From positions 195,615 through 259,614 of the forward strand of contig NZ_MBLO01000125.1 in NCBI RefSeq assembly GCF_001854805.1: DNA of 64,000 nucleotides, read 5' to 3'. The DNA comes from Pseudofrankia coriaricola (GTDB lineage Bacteria; Actinomycetota; Actinomycetes; Frankiales; Frankiaceae). The first letter of the stretch is position 1. Every line of letters starts with the position of its first letter. The notes under the pieces were generated by a model. It made no database searches. It saw only the letters and a list, made by a program, of their open reading frames with translations, and was not told where the DNA came from. This document shows, piece after piece, positions 9,023-18,179 of this stretch. The position numbers and the translations under genes were made by a program.

Positions 9023-12000
9023 GTGACGAAGGCTACGCTGCGTGCCGCCACGGTTACAAGATTTGCCCCCGCCTCGACGGACGACCCGGCGGGGACGGCG
9101 CCCTCCCGCGGCGTGCTGCTCGACGGCTGGCGAGACGCGGTCGCGTCGGTGGCGGGCCGGATCCTGCTCGCGGCGGCGTGCTGGTCGCTGGTCAGCCTGG
9201 CGCTGCGGCGGGCTCACTGGGCGCGCCGCGTCGACGACCTGTTCGGGCTGGTCAATCTTCCGGTGAGCCCGAGCCTGTTCTCCACCGCCCTGCTGTTCAT
9301 CGTCGCGGGCGCGGCCCGGCGGCGGATGCGGGCCGCGCTCTGGCTGCTGCTCGCGTTCCAGGCCGTCGCGGCCGGTTATCTGATCGCGGTGCTCGTCGCG
9401 ATCATGACCGACGCAAGGGATGTCCGAGATCTGACGGCGCTGGGCACGGTGTACCTGGTGGTCAACGCGACGTTGACCGTGGCGGTCGTGGCGCTGCTGT
9501 GGCTCAGCCGGCCGGCGTTCTCCTCCCGGCTGGAGCCCGGCGCGCGGTGGCGGGCACTCGGTGTGCTGGTGGTCGGGCTGGCGGTGTCGGTGGCGTCGGC
9601 GGTGACGCTCACGCTGCTGTTCCCGGGCCAGCTGACCGGCACGACCCGCAGGATCGTGTGGGGAGCGCGGGCGGCGCTCGGCATCGAGCCGAACTCGTCG
9701 GAGGTGGGCTGGAAAAGGCAGCAGGGCCACCACTGGGTCGCGGCGCTGGCGGGCCTGATCTCCGCCGCCTCGCTCATCACCGCGGCCGTGGTCTTCCTGA
9801 GGTCCGCCCGGGCCAAGGCGTACCTCACGGCGGCCGACGAGCTGGCGGTACGCGGGCTGCTGCTGCGCGCCGGGCAGCGCGACTCCCTCGGCTATTTCGC
9901 GACCCGCCACGACAAGTCCGTGATCTTCTCGCCGCGGGGAGACGCCGCCGTCACCTACCGGGTGCTCGCCGCCGTCAGCCTGGCCAGCGCCGACCCGATC
10001 GGGCCGCGCTCGGCATGGGCGAGCGCGATCGAGGCGTGGCTCGCCGAGGCACGGCTGTTCGGCTGGTTCCCGGCGGTCCTGGCGGCCGGCGAGGAGGGCG
10101 CCCGGGCCTATGTCGCGGCCGGGCTCAAGGCGCTGCCGATCGGGGACGAGGCGATCATCGAGGTCGCCGAGTTCAGCCTGGAGGGCGCGACGATGGAGCC
10201 GGTCCGGCGGGCGGTGCGCCGGGTTCGCCGCGCCGGCTACACCTTCACCGTGACCCGCCACGGGACCCTGTCCGCCGGCGAGCTCGCCGAGATCGAGCGC
10301 TCCGCCGAGGACTGGCGCGGCGACGACACCGAGCGCGGGTTCTCGATGGCGCTCGGGCGTATCGGCGACCCGGCCGACGAGGCGTGCGTCGCTGTGCTCG
10401 CCCGCGACGGCGACGGCCGGCTGCGCGGCGTGCTCTCGCTGGTCCCGTGGGGCTCGCACGGGCTCTCCCTCGACCTGATGCGCCGCGACCGGGAGGCGGA
10501 GAACGGGCTGGTCGAGGCGATGGTCGCCGCCCTCGCCCAGGCGGCGGGCGACGAGCTCGGCGTGCGCGCGATCTCGCTGAACTTCGCGGCGTTCCGGGAG
10601 GTCTTCAGCGCGGCCGAACGGGTCGGCGCCCGGCCGGGCGCGCGGCTCGGCGCGCGGCTGCTCACCTTCGCCTCCCGGTTCTGGCAGATCGAGGGCCTGT
10701 ACCGCTCGAACGCCCGTTACCTGCCGCGGTGGACGCCCCGCTACCTGTGCTACGACTCGGCGCTCACCCTGACCAGGGTCGCGCTCGTCGCCGGGATGGT
10801 GGAGGGGTTCCTGCCGGCCCTCGCCGGTCCCCGGGAACGTGCACCGGGCGCGGTCGTCGAGTACGGCGGGCGGGAGATGCCCTTCACCGAGGCGGTCGCG
10901 GCGCAGCGGCGTTCGGCGGTCCAGCTCGTCACTCCCCGGCGGCGGCTCGCCGAGCAGCAGCGGGTGCGGTACGCCAAGCTCGACCGGCTGCGGGGCGCGG
11001 GCATGGATCCCTACCCGGTGGCTGTTCCGCGCGACAGCGACCTCGCCGATCTCGTCGACCGGTTCGGCGGCCTCGCGCCCGGCACGCGAACCGGCTGCCG
11101 GGTGTCGGTGACGGGACGGGTCCGGGCGCTGCGTGATCACGGAGGGCTGATCTTCGCCGTTCTGCGGGAGGGTGACGCGTCGATCCAGGCGATGGTCGAC
11201 CGTGCCCGGCTCGATCCGGCCGCGCACCGGTTGTTCCGCGCGGCCGTCGATCTCGGCGACCACCTGAGCGTGACCGGCGAGGTGGTGACGTCGCGGCGCG
11301 GCGAGCTGTCGGTGCTGGTGGACGAGTGGCGGATGGCGGCGAAATGCCTGCGGCCGCTGCCCGACGGCCGGGCCGGGTTCACCGACCCCGACGCCAGGGC
11401 CCGACAGCGCCACGTCGACCTGATCGTCAACCCCGGCGCCCGTCGCATGCTCACCGACCGCGCGCGAGCGGTCGGCGAGATCCGCCGCTTCTTCGCCAGC
11501 AGGAGCTTCACCGAGGTCGAGACGCCCATGTTGCAGGCGGTCCACGGCGGCGCGAACGCCCGGCCGTTTGTCACCCACATCAACGCCTACGACTCGACGC
11601 TCTATCTGCGGATCGCGCCGGAGCTGTATCTCAAACGGCTGTGCGTCGGCGGGATGCGGCGGGTCTTCGAGCTGAACAGGAACTTCCGCAACGAGGGCGC
11701 CGACGCCACCCACAATCCCGAGTTCACGTCGGTCGAGGCGTACGAGGCCTACAGCGACTACCTGGCGATGCGCGACCTCACCCGCGACCTGGTCATCGCC
11801 GTCGCCACCGCCGTCCACGGCGCGCCGATCGCGCGCAGGCCCGGACCGGACGGCCGGACCGTCGACGTCGACCTGTCGGGGCCGTGGCGATCGGTCACCG
11901 TTCACGACGCCGTCTCCGCCGCCGCCGGCCACCCCGTCACCGTCGCCACGCCCCAGGAGGAGCTCGCCGCCCTGTGCCGGAAGCGGGGCATCACCCCGCC

Positions 12001-12448
12001 CTTCGACGCGGCCGCCGGCGCGCTCGTCGCGGCGCTCTACGACGAGCTCGTCGAGCCCGCGACCACCGAACCGACCTTCTACCTCGACTTCCCGACCGAG
12101 ACGTCACCGCTGACCCGCGCTCACCGCCTGGACCCCCGGCTGGCCGAGCGCTGGGACCTGGTCGCCTTCGGCACCGAGATCGGCACGGCCTACTCCGAGC
12201 TCGTCGACCCGGTCGACCAGCGGGCCCGGCTCACCGAACAGTCCCTGCTCGCCGCCGCGGACCCGGAGGCGATGCAGCTCGACGAGGCGTTCCTCTCCGC
12301 GCTCGAGTACGCGATGCCGCCGACGGGTGGCCTGGGAGTCGGGGTCGACCGGCTGGTCATGATGCTGACCGGGGCCTCCATCCGTCAGACCCTGGCGTTC
12401 CCCTTCGTCCGCCCCACGCCGCCGCCCACCCCCACGCGCCGCGGCTGA
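9023..12448 (+). CDS. lysX: bifunctional lysylphosphatidylglycerol synthetase/lysine-tRNA ligase LysX
   Basis: Two-enzyme fusion of 1141 residues. The N-terminal part has several membrane helices (residues about 45-230) followed by a DUF2156/MprF-type lysyl transferase domain (about 250-570), which adds lysine to phosphatidylglycerol at the cytoplasmic membrane. The C-terminal part is a class II lysyl-tRNA synthetase: OB-fold anticodon-binding domain near 690-770, motif 2 region (NRNFRNEGADATHNPEFTS, near 880) and motif 3 (GLGVGVDRLVMML, near 1103). The synthetase module supplies Lys-tRNA to the transferase. This architecture is that of mycobacterial LysX, linked to resistance to cationic peptides. 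GTG start. A short diverged copy of its coding sequence lies at 25,261-25,345. Confidence 0.95.
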   Translation: MTKATLRAATVTRFAPASTDDPAGTAPSRGVLLDGWRDAVASVAGRILLAAACWSLVSLALRRAHWARRVDDLFGLVNLPVSPSLFSTALLFIVAGAARRRMRAALWLLLAFQAVAAGYLIAVLVAIMTDARDVRDLTALGTVYLVVNATLTVAVVALLWLSRPAFSSRLEPGARWRALGVLVVGLAVSVASAVTLTLLFPGQLTGTTRRIVWGARAALGIEPNSSEVGWKRQQGHHWVAALAGLISAASLITAAVVFLRSARAKAYLTAADELAVRGLLLRAGQRDSLGYFATRHDKSVIFSPRGDAAVTYRVLAAVSLASADPIGPRSAWASAIEAWLAEARLFGWFPAVLAAGEEGARAYVAAGLKALPIGDEAIIEVAEFSLEGATMEPVRRAVRRVRRAGYTFTVTRHGTLSAGELAEIERSAEDWRGDDTERGFSMALGRIGDPADEACVAVLARDGDGRLRGVLSLVPWGSHGLSLDLMRRDREAENGLVEAMVAALAQAAGDELGVRAISLNFAAFREVFSAAERVGARPGARLGARLLTFASRFWQIEGLYRSNARYLPRWTPRYLCYDSALTLTRVALVAGMVEGFLPALAGPRERAPGAVVEYGGREMPFTEAVAAQRRSAVQLVTPRRRLAEQQRVRYAKLDRLRGAGMDPYPVAVPRDSDLADLVDRFGGLAPGTRTGCRVSVTGRVRALRDHGGLIFAVLREGDASIQAMVDRARLDPAAHRLFRAAVDLGDHLSVTGEVVTSRRGELSVLVDEWRMAAKCLRPLPDGRAGFTDPDARARQRHVDLIVNPGARRMLTDRARAVGEIRRFFASRSFTEVETPMLQAVHGGANARPFVTHINAYDSTLYLRIAPELYLKRLCVGGMRRVFELNRNFRNEGADATHNPEFTSVEAYEAYSDYLAMRDLTRDLVIAVATAVHGAPIARRPGPDGRTVDVDLSGPWRSVTVHDAVSAAAGHPVTVATPQEELAALCRKRGITPPFDAAAGALVAALYDELVEPATTEPTFYLDFPTETSPLTRAHRLDPRLAERWDLVAFGTEIGTAYSELVDPVDQRARLTEQSLLAAADPEAMQLDEAFLSALEYAMPPTGGLGVGVDRLVMMLTGASIRQTLAFPFVRPTPPPTPTRRG

Positions 12449-12554
12449 CCACCCCGGCCACCCCGACGGCTCCACATGCCGAGCGCGCCGCCGAGCCCGC
12501 TTCCGCATAGGCCCGCCGGCCCGGTCGCGGGCTGGCCCCCGGTTCACGTGACGC

Positions 12555-12600
12555 TTGCCACGCGGCGCCCGGCCTAACTAAATTGAAGTCAGTTCAGTTT
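12555..12600 (+). promoter_or_regulatory. promoter with palindromic operator upstream of the SDR-ABC operon
   Basis: Operator AATTGAA-GTCAG-TTCAGTT at 12581-12599, a near-perfect inverted repeat with one arm mismatch and matching outer A/T at 12580 and 12600. The same 19-bp element, with perfect arms, recurs at 23,909-23,927. A plausible promoter overlaps it: TTGCCA (12555-12560), 18-bp spacer, TAAATT (12579-12584). A repressor bound here would block the -10 box. The TetR gene at 16,493, last in this operon, is the obvious candidate regulator (inference). Confidence 0.7.
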
Positions 12601-12639
12601 ACCCGCTCGCTGCGGGACGACGCCGGCAGGAGCAGCCCC

Positions 12640-13422
12640 GTGGAGGAGCAGATCAGACCCACCAGCGGAAAGCTGCTGGAGGGCAAGGCCGCCCTGGTCA
12701 CCGGCGCCACGCGAGGCCTGGGACGGGCGATCGCGGAGGCGTTCGCGGCCGCCGGCGCCAACGTGATCGTGGTGAGCCGCAAGCCGGACGCGGTCGCGCG
12801 GGCGGCGGATCAGATCTCGGCGCGCAGCGGCCAGAAGGTGTTCGGCGTCGCGGCGCATGTCGGTGACTGGAACCAGTGCACGGCTCTGGTGGAGCGGGCG
12901 TACGAGCTGGTCGACCGAGTGGACGTGCTCGTCAACAACGCCGGCATCGCGCCGCTGTACAGCGCGTTACACGACGCCAGCGAGGAGCTGTTCGACAAGA
13001 CGCTCGGCGTGAACCTCAAGGGGCCGTTCCGGCTGTCGTCACTGGTGGCCCAGCGCATGCTCACCACGGGCGGTGGGTCGATCATCAATGTGTCCAGCGT
13101 CGCCGCCGTGCGGCCGACGCAGCACGAGATTCCCTATGGCGCGGCGAAGGCAGGTCTGCATGTGCTGACGACCGGAATCGCGCTGGCGTACGGGCCGACC
13201 GTCCGCGCCAACACGATCATGCCTGGCCCCTTCCTGACCGACATCGCCGCGGGCTGGGACATGGAGAAGTTCGGCGAGTTCGCCGCGAGGATGCCGATGA
13301 GGCGGGCCGGCGCCCCGGACGAGATAACGGGCGCGGCGCTCTACCTCGCGAGCGGGATGTCGAGCTTTACGACGGGCGCCCTGCTCCGCGTCGACGGCGG
13401 ACAGGCCCTGGTCCGCGACTAG
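12640..13422 (+). CDS. SDR family NAD(P)-dependent oxidoreductase
   Basis: Classical short-chain dehydrogenase/reductase of 260 residues. Seen: cofactor motif TGATRGLG, NNAG, the catalytic serine strand (INVSSVAAV) and YGAAK catalytic tetrad element, with a C-terminal VDGGQ typical of FabG-like members. GTG 12640 is chosen because AGGAG stands 8 bases upstream; a TTG at 12583 in the same frame lies inside the operator. It heads an operon with the ABC ATPase, permease and TetR genes. The alcohol or ketone substrate is unknown; the neighbourhood suggests a CoA-thioester or uptake-linked catabolic substrate. Confidence 0.9.
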   Translation: MEEQIRPTSGKLLEGKAALVTGATRGLGRAIAEAFAAAGANVIVVSRKPDAVARAADQISARSGQKVFGVAAHVGDWNQCTALVERAYELVDRVDVLVNNAGIAPLYSALHDASEELFDKTLGVNLKGPFRLSSLVAQRMLTTGGGSIINVSSVAAVRPTQHEIPYGAAKAGLHVLTTGIALAYGPTVRANTIMPGPFLTDIAAGWDMEKFGEFAARMPMRRAGAPDEITGAALYLASGMSSFTTGALLRVDGGQALVRD

Positions 13423-13544
13423 CGGTGTACCGCCGCGGCCGCCCCGCTCCATGGCCGCCCACCGAGTTCGATAGCCCCCCTCCCCCCGAGCACCCACGTT
13501 CGACGGCCGCATCGTGACCGCACCGTCGGAAGGAGCCGACCACC

Positions 13545-14687
13545 ATGTCCAGCGTGAGCCTGAAGGGCCTGACAAAGCGGTTCGACGGCAAGCCGCCGAC
13601 CCACGCGATGAAGGACCTCGACTTCGATATCGAGGAAGGGGAGTTCATCGCTCTCCTGGGTCCGAGCGGATGTGGAAAGACGACGACGTTACGCTGCGTC
13701 GCCGGTCTGGAGACCCCGACCCGCGGCCAGATCACGATCGGTGACCGGGCCGTGTTCGACAGCACAAGGCGCATCAACGTGCCACCAGACAAACGCAAGA
13801 TCGGCATGGTCTTCCAGTCGTACGCGCTGTGGCCCCACATGTCGGTCCGCAAGAACATCGCATACCCCCTTAAGGCGCGGGGGCTGAAGCAGGCGATCGC
13901 GCAGGGGCGGGTGGAGGAGACAGCCCGCCTCGTCGAGTGCGAGGAACTGCTCGACCGGCTGCCGATGCAGCTGAGCGGCGGTCAGCAGCAGCGGGTGGCG
14001 CTGGCGCGGGCGCTGGCCGCCCGGCCCGAGGTCATCCTGTTCGACGAGCCGCTGAGCAATCTCGACGCGCGCCTGCGCGACCAGATGCGCTCGGAGATCC
14101 ACGAGCTGCACCGCCGCGCGCCGTTCACAGCCATCTTCGTTACTCACGACCAGTCGGAGGCGCTCGCGCTGGGCCAGCGCATCGCGATCATGCGGGCGGG
14201 CGCGATCGAGCAGCTCGACACGCCGCAACGCGTGTTCGAGGCGCCCGCGACCGAATATGTCGCTGCCTTCATTGGGATGTCGAATCGGCTCGAGCTGAGA
14301 CGCACCGACACCGGGTGGACCTGCGGCGGCCAGCCGCTCGAGGGTCTCGCGCCCGACGCCGCGGACGCCACCGTCGTGGCGCGCTTCAGCCCGGACGCCG
14401 CGCGGCTCGCGAAGAACCTGGAGGAGATCGAGGCACACGAGACCGCGCTGCCCGTCCAGATCGTCGACGTCGAGTTCGGCGGCCGGCAGATGAACGTCAC
14501 CGCCACCGCGGCGGCGACGCGGGTCCGGGTGCACGTCTCCGCGGACCGCGACTCCTGGACACGCCGGATCACGCCGGACGACCGCTTGGTCCTCGCCTTC
14601 GCCCCGCGCTCCGCGGCGATGTTCCCGGCCGAGCCGGCGCAGGAGCCGAATCAGGCCGAGGCGGCGCCGGCCGTGGCCGGGGTGTGA
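13545..14687 (+). CDS. ABC transporter ATP-binding protein (Fe3+/polyamine/opine-type importer)
   Basis: ATPase of a binding-protein-dependent importer, 380 residues. Walker A GPSGCGKTT (about residue 41), Q-loop MVFQSYALWPHMSV, signature LSGGQQQR (about 145), Walker B VILFDEPLSNLD, switch His in FVTHDQSEALALG, and a C-terminal TOBE region. The order and sequence resemble FbpC/PotA/PhnT-type transporters. Good ribosome site (GGAAGGAG) before the ATG. It pairs with the double permease 4 bp downstream and probably with the solute-binding lipoprotein at 23,992, which is encoded 9 kb away but shares the same operator. Confidence 0.93.
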   Translation: MSSVSLKGLTKRFDGKPPTHAMKDLDFDIEEGEFIALLGPSGCGKTTTLRCVAGLETPTRGQITIGDRAVFDSTRRINVPPDKRKIGMVFQSYALWPHMSVRKNIAYPLKARGLKQAIAQGRVEETARLVECEELLDRLPMQLSGGQQQRVALARALAARPEVILFDEPLSNLDARLRDQMRSEIHELHRRAPFTAIFVTHDQSEALALGQRIAIMRAGAIEQLDTPQRVFEAPATEYVAAFIGMSNRLELRRTDTGWTCGGQPLEGLAPDAADATVVARFSPDAARLAKNLEEIEAHETALPVQIVDVEFGGRQMNVTATAAATRVRVHVSADRDSWTRRITPDDRLVLAFAPRSAAMFPAEPAQEPNQAEAAPAVAGV

Positions 14688-14691
14688 CGTC

Positions 14692-16395
14692 ATGGCGACG
14701 CTCGCGCTCCCGGGCCGCCGGGCCCTCGCGGTCGACCACCGGGCTGTCGGCCGGTTCACCATGGCCACCGCTCTGGTGGCCGTGCTCGCCTACCTCGTTC
14801 TCGCACCCCTCATCCGGCTGCAGCTGAAGGCGTTCACCGGACCAGGGGGCAACAGTTACCACGCGGCCTTCGCACGTGACGGCTTCGGGCGGACCCTGCT
14901 CTACACCGTCGGGCTCGCGCTCGGCTCGCTGCTGATCGCCCTCGTCCTGGGGACCTGGCTGGCGTGGGCGTCGACCCGTCTGCCCCGGCGGCTGCGTTTT
15001 CTGTCCGTGTTCCCTGTGCTGCCGATCGTCGTGCCGGCGATCGCGTTGGTCGTCGGCTGGGCTTTCCTGCTCGCGCCCGGGCCGGGATATCTCAACGCGG
15101 TCCTGCGGAAGTTGCCGTGGTGGTCGGGCGACACCACGGGGCCTATCAACATCTACTCGCTGCCGTGGATCGTCATCATCACCGGGTTCAGCCTGACCTC
15201 GTTCGTCTACCTGTTCGTGCGGGCCGCGTTCGCGAACATCGGCGCGGACTTCCTCGAGGCGGCCCAGGTGTGCGGGTCGCCCGGCTACCAGGTGTTCTTC
15301 CGGGTGACACTGCCGCTGCTCCGCCCGGCGCTGACCTATGGCGGTGGCGTCGCGCTACTCCTCGGCCTCGGCCAGCTCACCGGCCCGCTGCTGCTGGGCA
15401 CGAACGAGGGCATCACGGTCCTGACCACCGACATGTACAACCAAGTCTCCTCGACGCCGGTCGACTACGGGCTGGCCGCCGCGATCGGTTCGCCGCTGCT
15501 CGGGTTCGGCCTCCTCGTCGTCCTCGGGCAGAAGTTCCTGCTCGGCGACCAGCGGCGGTTCGTGACCCATGGCGGCAAGGGGTTCAGGAGCTCGGCCAGA
15601 CCGTCCAAGATCGCCGCCGTCGGCATCGTCCTGTTCTCGCTGACCGCCACGGTGCTGCCCCTCATCGGGCTGCTGATCGTGTCCCTGTCGCGCTACTGGA
15701 CGAAGAACGTACGGCCGTCGACGTTCACGCTGGACAACTTCCGCAAGGTGCTGGAGGCGTCGGCGACGCGGGACGCGATCCAGAACAGCGTCGTCTACTC
15801 GCTGATCGCTGTCCTCATCGTGCTGCCGATCGGGTTCGCCGCCGCGAGCATCCTGCTGCGCGGCCGTCGGTACCCGGTCCTCGCCCCGATCCTGGACTTC
15901 CTCGTCACGCTGCCGCTCGGCGTACCCGCCGTACTCTTCGGCGTCGGCTTCCTGGTCACCTACAGCCAGAAGCCGTTCGTCCTGTACGGGACGCGCTGGG
16001 TGATGATCCTCGTCTACGTGACCCTGATGCTGCCGTTCGCGACCCGGATGCAGTTGTCCGGGCTGATAGCGCTGGGTGACAGCTACGAGGAGGCCTCCCG
16101 GGTGAGCGGGGCCGGACCGGTCCGCACGAAACTGCGTGTGATCCTTCCGCTCATGCGCTCCAGCCTCGGCGGCGCCGCGGCGCTCATGTTCGTGCTTCTC
16201 ACGCAGGAGTTCACCGCCTCGGTCCTGGTGCGGTCCCTGCACACCCAGGTGATGGGAACGGTGCTGTTCGACAGCTGGGGCAGCGGATTCTTCCCGCTGG
16301 TCGCGGCCGTAGCGCTGATCATGTCAGCGGTCACCGCGGTCGGAGTCGCGGTGGCGCTGGTAGCGGGTGGCAGCGACTCGCTGAATGCCCTGTGA
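14692..16395 (+). CDS. ABC transporter permease, two fused permease domains
   Basis: A 567-residue membrane protein with about 12 hydrophobic helices forming two BPD_transp_1 halves, roughly residues 60-270 and 340-560. Each half has an EAA-type loop (FLEAAQVCGSPGYQVFFRVTLPLLRPAL; YEEASRVSGAGPVRTKLRVILPLM). Such fused permeases are typical of Fe3+, phosphonate and similar importers. ATG start 4 bp after the ATPase gene. Substrate not predictable from sequence. Confidence 0.92.
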   Translation: MATLALPGRRALAVDHRAVGRFTMATALVAVLAYLVLAPLIRLQLKAFTGPGGNSYHAAFARDGFGRTLLYTVGLALGSLLIALVLGTWLAWASTRLPRRLRFLSVFPVLPIVVPAIALVVGWAFLLAPGPGYLNAVLRKLPWWSGDTTGPINIYSLPWIVIITGFSLTSFVYLFVRAAFANIGADFLEAAQVCGSPGYQVFFRVTLPLLRPALTYGGGVALLLGLGQLTGPLLLGTNEGITVLTTDMYNQVSSTPVDYGLAAAIGSPLLGFGLLVVLGQKFLLGDQRRFVTHGGKGFRSSARPSKIAAVGIVLFSLTATVLPLIGLLIVSLSRYWTKNVRPSTFTLDNFRKVLEASATRDAIQNSVVYSLIAVLIVLPIGFAAASILLRGRRYPVLAPILDFLVTLPLGVPAVLFGVGFLVTYSQKPFVLYGTRWVMILVYVTLMLPFATRMQLSGLIALGDSYEEASRVSGAGPVRTKLRVILPLMRSSLGGAAALMFVLLTQEFTASVLVRSLHTQVMGTVLFDSWGSGFFPLVAAVALIMSAVTAVGVAVALVAGGSDSLNAL

Positions 16396-16492
16396 TCGCC
16401 GGGCCCGGCGGCTCCTGCCCGACGGGCCTCGGCCCCGGGCCGAGGCCCGTCGACGACGGCCAGCGCGGCTGGCTCCCCCGAAGGAGTTTCTG

Positions 16493-17119
16493 GTGAAGAA
16501 CGATGTCGCGCCGAGCGCGCGGTCGAAACGCGAACTGATCCTGCGGATTGCCGCCGAGGAGTTCGGCCGCCACGGCTTCGACGCAACGAAGTGGGCCGAC
16601 ATCGCGAAAGCTGCCGGCATCGGCAACACGGCGCTCTACCACTACTTCGAGACGAAGACGCACTGCCTTTTCACGCTAATGCTCGAGTCGTGGGAGAGCT
16701 GGTTCGACCGTTGGAGTAAGTGCCTGAACTCGCCGGAGGATGCCGTGGCCTCGGTCCTGACCGCGGTCAGCGCGTCCTTCAACGGGCCGAAGTCGGAGAT
16801 GACACAGAACCGGCTTCTCGCCAACGAGCAGGGCAAGCTGTCGAGCACGCGCGGCAGCGGACGGGAGGAGGAGGTCCGGCTGGCCTCCCTGCGTACAGCG
16901 CGCAAGGTGGAGGCGCTGTGGGTCGACTTCCTGTCCCAGGCCATGGAGGCGGGGAGCATACCGAGGCAGGACCCGACGTTACTGGCCCACGCGATTATCG
17001 GCCTGCTCCAGAGCGTCTGGAACTGGTACCGCCCGGAGGGGCGGGTCACGTCACGTGACCTGGACGCCTTCTACGGGCAGGCGGTCCGCAACATCCTCAG
17101 GGGGCCGGAGCCGGGCTGA
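16493..17119 (+). CDS. TetR/AcrR family transcriptional regulator
   Basis: Regulator of 208 residues. The N-terminal helix-turn-helix reads KWADIAKAAGIGNTALYHYFETK, the usual TetR recognition region, followed by an all-helical ligand domain. GTG start with AAGGAG 7 bases upstream; an in-frame ATG at 16385 would overlap the permease gene and add an Arg-rich non-family tail. It is the last gene of the SDR-ABC operon and ends facing the minus-strand catabolic operon (3' ends overlap by 23 bp). Likely ligand: a CoA thioester or substrate of the locus. It is the best candidate for binding both copies of the AACTGAA-N5-TTCAGTT palindrome. Confidence 0.9.
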   Translation: MKNDVAPSARSKRELILRIAAEEFGRHGFDATKWADIAKAAGIGNTALYHYFETKTHCLFTLMLESWESWFDRWSKCLNSPEDAVASVLTAVSASFNGPKSEMTQNRLLANEQGKLSSTRGSGREEEVRLASLRTARKVEALWVDFLSQAMEAGSIPRQDPTLLAHAIIGLLQSVWNWYRPEGRVTSRDLDAFYGQAVRNILRGPEPG

Positions 17120-17516
17120 CGTCGGCCGTCCGCCACCGGGGCAGGACGGTGCCGTCGACGTCCTCGAAGTCGGCCGCCATCGCCTGGCCCGGCCGCAGCG
17201 CCGGCCGGCCCGGCAGGTGCCCGACCAGCCGGGTGCCGGGCACGTCGTCCAGCTTGACGAGCACCACGGTGTACGGCACGGGGAAGGCCGGGTGGACCTG
17301 GTGCTCGACGACCGTCCACGAGTAGACGGTGCCGGTCGCGGCGACCGGCTGCCAGCGGCCCTCCCAGCTGCCGCAGGTCGCGCAGTACGCGCGCGGCATG
17401 TGCAGGACGGCGTCGCAGCCGTCGCAGCGGCGGACGACCAGCTCGCCGCGTGCCACCGCCTCGAAGAAGCCGCCGGTGTCGAGGTCGTCGGTGACCGGCA
17501 GCGGGCGGCGGGTCAC
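17097..17516 (-). CDS. DUF35 OB-fold/zinc-ribbon acyl-CoA-associated protein
   Basis: A 139-residue protein with an N-terminal rubredoxin-like zinc knuckle (CDGCDAVLHMPRAYCATCGS) and an OB-fold C-terminal half. DUF35 proteins bind SCPx-type thiolases or MaoC-like hydratases in trans and shape or channel their acyl-CoA site. The thiolase gene lies immediately upstream with a 4-bp overlap (GTGA), the expected partner arrangement. Complete in length, although its partner appears truncated. Confidence 0.88.
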   Translation of the reverse strand: MTRRPLPVTDDLDTGGFFEAVARGELVVRRCDGCDAVLHMPRAYCATCGSWEGRWQPVAATGTVYSWTVVEHQVHPAFPVPYTVVLVKLDDVPGTRLVGHLPGRPALRPGQAMAADFEDVDGTVLPRWRTADVSPAPAP

Positions 17517-18073
17517 CGGTCCGCCGTCAGGATCAGCGCGCTGCCCGGCGGCAGCGGAGTAGCGGTGACCAGGCAGGTCTCGGCGCCGGCCACCTGCGAG
17601 GTGGACGTGCCGCGGATCTGGCGCACGCCTTCGACGATGTGGTTCATGCCGTGGATGTAGCCCTCGGAGAGATGGCCGCCGCCGGTGTTGATGGGCAGGC
17701 TGCCCCCGAGCCCGATCTCGCCGCTGGCGACGAACGGGCCGCCCTCGCCCTTCTTACAGAAGCCCCAGTCCTCCAGCTGCAGCAGAACGGTGATGCTGAA
17801 GCAGTCGTAGATCTGGGCGACGTCGATGTCGGCCGGGCCGAGGCCCGCCCGCGCGTACAGCGTCCTGGCGACGGCCGTGGCTGGCAGCGAGGTGATGGAC
17901 TCGCGGAACAGCGTCGGGAACTGGATGCCCGGCTGCGGGTTCGGGATGCTCGCCTGGGCGACGGCGCGGATGACGGCGGGCGACTGGCGCAGGTCCCGCG
18001 CCCGTTCGGTGCTGGTCACGACGACGGCGCAGGCGCCGTCGGTCTCGAGGCAAAAGTCGAACAGCCGCAGCGA
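17513..18073 (-). pseudogene. thiolase (SCPx/lipid-transfer type), C-terminal half only
   Basis: The recognisable part starts at SLRLFDFCLETDGACAVV and runs through IDVAQIYDCFSITVLLQLE and LPINTGGGHLSEGYIHGMN to the C-terminus, about 186 residues of a family that is normally about 390. The N-terminal half, including the nucleophilic cysteine region, is absent. Upstream of 18,073 the frame shows Arg/Ser-rich noise while another frame encodes part of an unrelated amidohydrolase. There is no proper start codon, so this is a deletion product and probably non-functional. Confidence 0.72.
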
Positions 18074-18178
18074 TGTTGGGGTAGAGCAGCTGCGCGTGGA
18101 TGCCGTATTCGTCCATGACCTTGAGGCGTTCGGCCTTGTCCCAGGTCTTCGGGTCGGCATCGGAGAACCGCCGGGGAC
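18069..18178 (-). pseudogene. amidohydrolase-family remnant fused to truncated thiolase
   Basis: Reading the minus strand in the frame of 18,116 gives FSDADPKTWDKAERLKV then MDEYGIHAQLLYPNIA, a sequence typical of the interior of amidohydrolase_2 (TIM-barrel metal-dependent hydrolase) proteins. It is only about 36 codons, without start or metal-ligand motifs. It begins right after the CaiB stop and ends where the thiolase half begins, so sequence has been lost on both sides. The family call is from recall of related proteins. Confidence 0.55.
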
Positions 18179-18179
18179 A

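Noticed and set aside
8858..11932. 1024-residue open frame on the minus strand
   Set aside because: Shadow of lysX in GC-rich DNA; low-complexity Arg/Gly/Asp sequence, while lysX on + has complete motifs.
12583..12639. TTG at 12,583 as the SDR start
   Set aside because: It lies inside the operator and promoter and lacks a ribosome site; GTG 12,640 has AGGAG and fits the family start.
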